Source: an uncultured Agathobacter sp.
GTDB lineage: Bacteria > Bacillota > Clostridia > Lachnospirales > Lachnospiraceae
Direction of reading: 5' to 3'
Assembly: GCA_934358675.1 (NCBI GenBank)
Contig: CAKRKX010000059.1
Coordinates: 1-15,440 of the forward strand
DNA: 15,440 nt
This document shows positions 14,128-15,440 of the stretch, piece by piece. A program made the position numbers and the translations under genes. How positions within the stretch are numbered: the stretch's first letter is position 1; each line of letters opens with the position of its first letter. Under the pieces are notes generated by a model. It was not told where the DNA came from, made no database searches, and worked only from the letters and a program-made list of their open reading frames with translations.

Positions 14128-14541
14128 ATGGCTGCAATCAGTGAATTAATTCGTACCGAGGCCAATGGTACACTCAGCTTTGGAGATTATACTTTAGGGG
14201 CAAAGGCAAAGCTTGATAACTATGATTTTAACGGAGATAAATATAAGGTTAAGACTTTCAAGGAGATTACGAAGTTAGAGCGTAACGGCCTGTTCGTATA
14301 CGAGTCTGTTCCGGGTACAGCTGTAACCGATTTTGATCAGACAGAGAATACCGTCGCATTTACGGTAGAAGGACCGGAAGATGCACAGATCACACTTGAA
14401 CTCGAGGAGGAGAGTGAGTACGAGATCACGATCGACGGAAAGTCTGCAGGAACAATGAAGACCAATCTGGGCGGAAAACTCAGCATGAGTGTAGAGCTTG
14501 AGGGCGCAGATCAGGTTGCAATCAAGGTGGAGAAGAGATAA
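14128..14541 (+). CDS. conserved small protein often labelled 'endosialidase', function unknown
   Basis: This 137-residue protein starts MAAISELIRTEANGTLSFGD with a GGAGGA site six to seven bases upstream of ATG 14128. I recognise it as a highly conserved Lachnospiraceae family that databases often call endosialidase. Nothing supports that: true endosialidases are several times larger with beta-propeller catalytic domains, and there is no signal peptide or membrane helix here. The sequence is rich in beta-strand patterns, with a conserved centre (YKVKTFKEITKLERNGLFVY, then ESVPGTAV) and an acidic C-terminal half containing GPEDAQITLELE and TNLGGKLSMSVELEG. It appears to be a cytoplasmic all-beta protein in two small sandwiches. 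It has a strong promoter of its own and sits three bases before radA, so it may be abundant and translationally linked to radA. Confidence 0.88.
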   Translation: MAAISELIRTEANGTLSFGDYTLGAKAKLDNYDFNGDKYKVKTFKEITKLERNGLFVYESVPGTAVTDFDQTENTVAFTVEGPEDAQITLELEEESEYEITIDGKSAGTMKTNLGGKLSMSVELEGADQVAIKVEKR

Positions 14542-14544
14542 TAT

Positions 14545-15440
14545 ATGGCAAAAGCAAAAACGAGCGCGTTTTTTTGCCAGAATTGCGGATACGAGTCAGC
14601 CAAATGGATGGGACAGTGTCCGGGATGTAAAGAGTGGAACACGTTTGTCGAGGAACTGGTGGACCGGAAAGCGTTAAGCGGATCCGGGAAGAGAAAGCCG
14701 GCTTCCGAGGCGAAGCCTGTTCCACTCTCTTCGATTGTGGCATCGGATGAGGAACGCGTCAGTACAAATATGAAAGAATTAGACCGGGTGCTCGGCGGGG
14801 GAATCGTGCGCGGTTCGCTTGTGCTCGTCGGGGGAGACCCGGGTATCGGTAAGTCGACACTCCTGCTTCAGGTGTGCCGTAATCTCTCGGCACAGGGATT
14901 ATCCGTTCTATATGTATCGGGAGAAGAGTCTCTACAGCAGATCAAGATACGTGCGGAGCGCATCGGCACATTTACGGATCAGCTGCAGCTTCTCTGTGAG
15001 ACGAATCTGGATCTGATCCGCGAAGTGATTGAGCGCCAGAAGCCGCAGATCGTTGTGATCGACAGTGTGCAGACGATGTACAATGACAGTGTCGGCTCCG
15101 CGCCGGGAAGCGTGTCACAGGTGAGAGAGGCGACGTCTGTCCTCATGCAGATTGCAAAGGGGCTGGATATCTCTATCTTTATTGTAGGACATGTGACCAA
15201 GGAAGGCGTGGTCGCCGGACCGCGTGTGCTGGAACATATGGTAGACACCGTTTTGTATTTTGAGGGCGATCGTCACGAGAGTTACCGCATTCTGCGCGGT
15301 GTGAAGAATCGTTTCGGATCGACCAATGAGATCGGTGTCTTTGAGATGCGCGCGGAAGGACTTGCGGAGGTGGAGAATCCTTCGGAGTATATGTTAAGCG
15401 GCAAGCCTGCGGATGCATCGGGATCCGTCGTGGCTTGCTC
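14545..15440 (+). CDS. radA: DNA repair protein RadA (3' truncated by window end)
   Basis: RadA/Sms is a RecA-like ATPase and helicase that helps process recombination branches during DNA repair. The first 298 codons are present; the family is about 455 residues, so the C-terminal Lon-like domain lies beyond the window. The N-terminal C4 zinc finger is [18 protein letters not shown] (Cys11, 14, 25, 28), Walker A is GDPGIGKST (97-105), Walker B IVVID ends at Asp173, and the RadA signature KNRFG is at 254-258. ATG at 14545 follows the upstream stop by three bases, with only a distant GGAG, so translation is probably coupled to the preceding gene. In Bacillus radA also lies just after clpC, consistent with an ancestral gene order. 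Confidence 0.97.
   Translation, partial: MAKAKTSAFFCQNCGYESAKWMGQCPGCKEWNTFVEELVDRKALSGSGKRKPASEAKPVPLSSIVASDEERVSTNMKELDRVLGGGIVRGSLVLVGGDPGIGKSTLLLQVCRNLSAQGLSVLYVSGEESLQQIKIRAERIGTFTDQLQLLCETNLDLIREVIERQKPQIVVIDSVQTMYNDSVGSAPGSVSQVREATSVLMQIAKGLDISIFIVGHVTKEGVVAGPRVLEHMVDTVLYFEGDRHESYRILRGVKNRFGSTNEIGVFEMRAEGLAEVENPSEYMLSGKPADASGSVVAC

Overview
The window looks like chromosomal DNA of a low- to mid-GC Gram-positive Clostridia, most likely Lachnospiraceae. The support is strong AGGAGG-type ribosome sites, sigma-A promoters, the clpC/radA pairing, a short conserved protein that databases often label 'endosialidase' in this family, and dockerin plus cadherin-like surface modules. This assignment rests on recognised protein families and not on a database search.

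Left part (1-1817): a small two-helix membrane protein and a tRNA-Leu(CAA) with its terminator lie on the minus strand. On the plus strand follow a promoter with a perfect 18-bp palindromic operator, a HigA-like helix-turn-helix gene that appears to have lost its toxin partner, a run of three degenerate 32/33-bp repeats, and a small DUF2007-like protein.

Middle (1619-7373): a tightly overlapping three-gene operon encodes an LtaS-like polyglycerolphosphate synthase, a YfhO-family membrane glycosyltransferase and a CsbB/GtrB-like polyprenyl-phosphate glycosyltransferase. Together they form a plausible complete unit to make a lipoteichoic-acid-type polymer and decorate it with sugar on the outer face of the membrane.

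Right-middle (7380-11523): a strong promoter drives a secreted beta-N-acetylglucosaminidase ending in a dockerin, and 24 bp later a membrane-anchored protein. The latter has an N-terminal cohesin-resembling beta-sandwich, a cadherin-like domain, one membrane helix and an extraordinary acidic cytoplasmic tail of about 248 residues. A dockerin enzyme next to a cohesin-like anchor suggests a miniature docking system for a cell-wall hydrolase; this is the most interesting proposal in the window.

Right end (11580-15440): clpC, the 'endosialidase'-labelled small protein with its own promoter, and the start of radA (cut by the window edge). This resembles the tail of the Bacillus ctsR-mcsA-mcsB-clpC-radA locus with the ctsR and mcs genes replaced by surface-protein genes.
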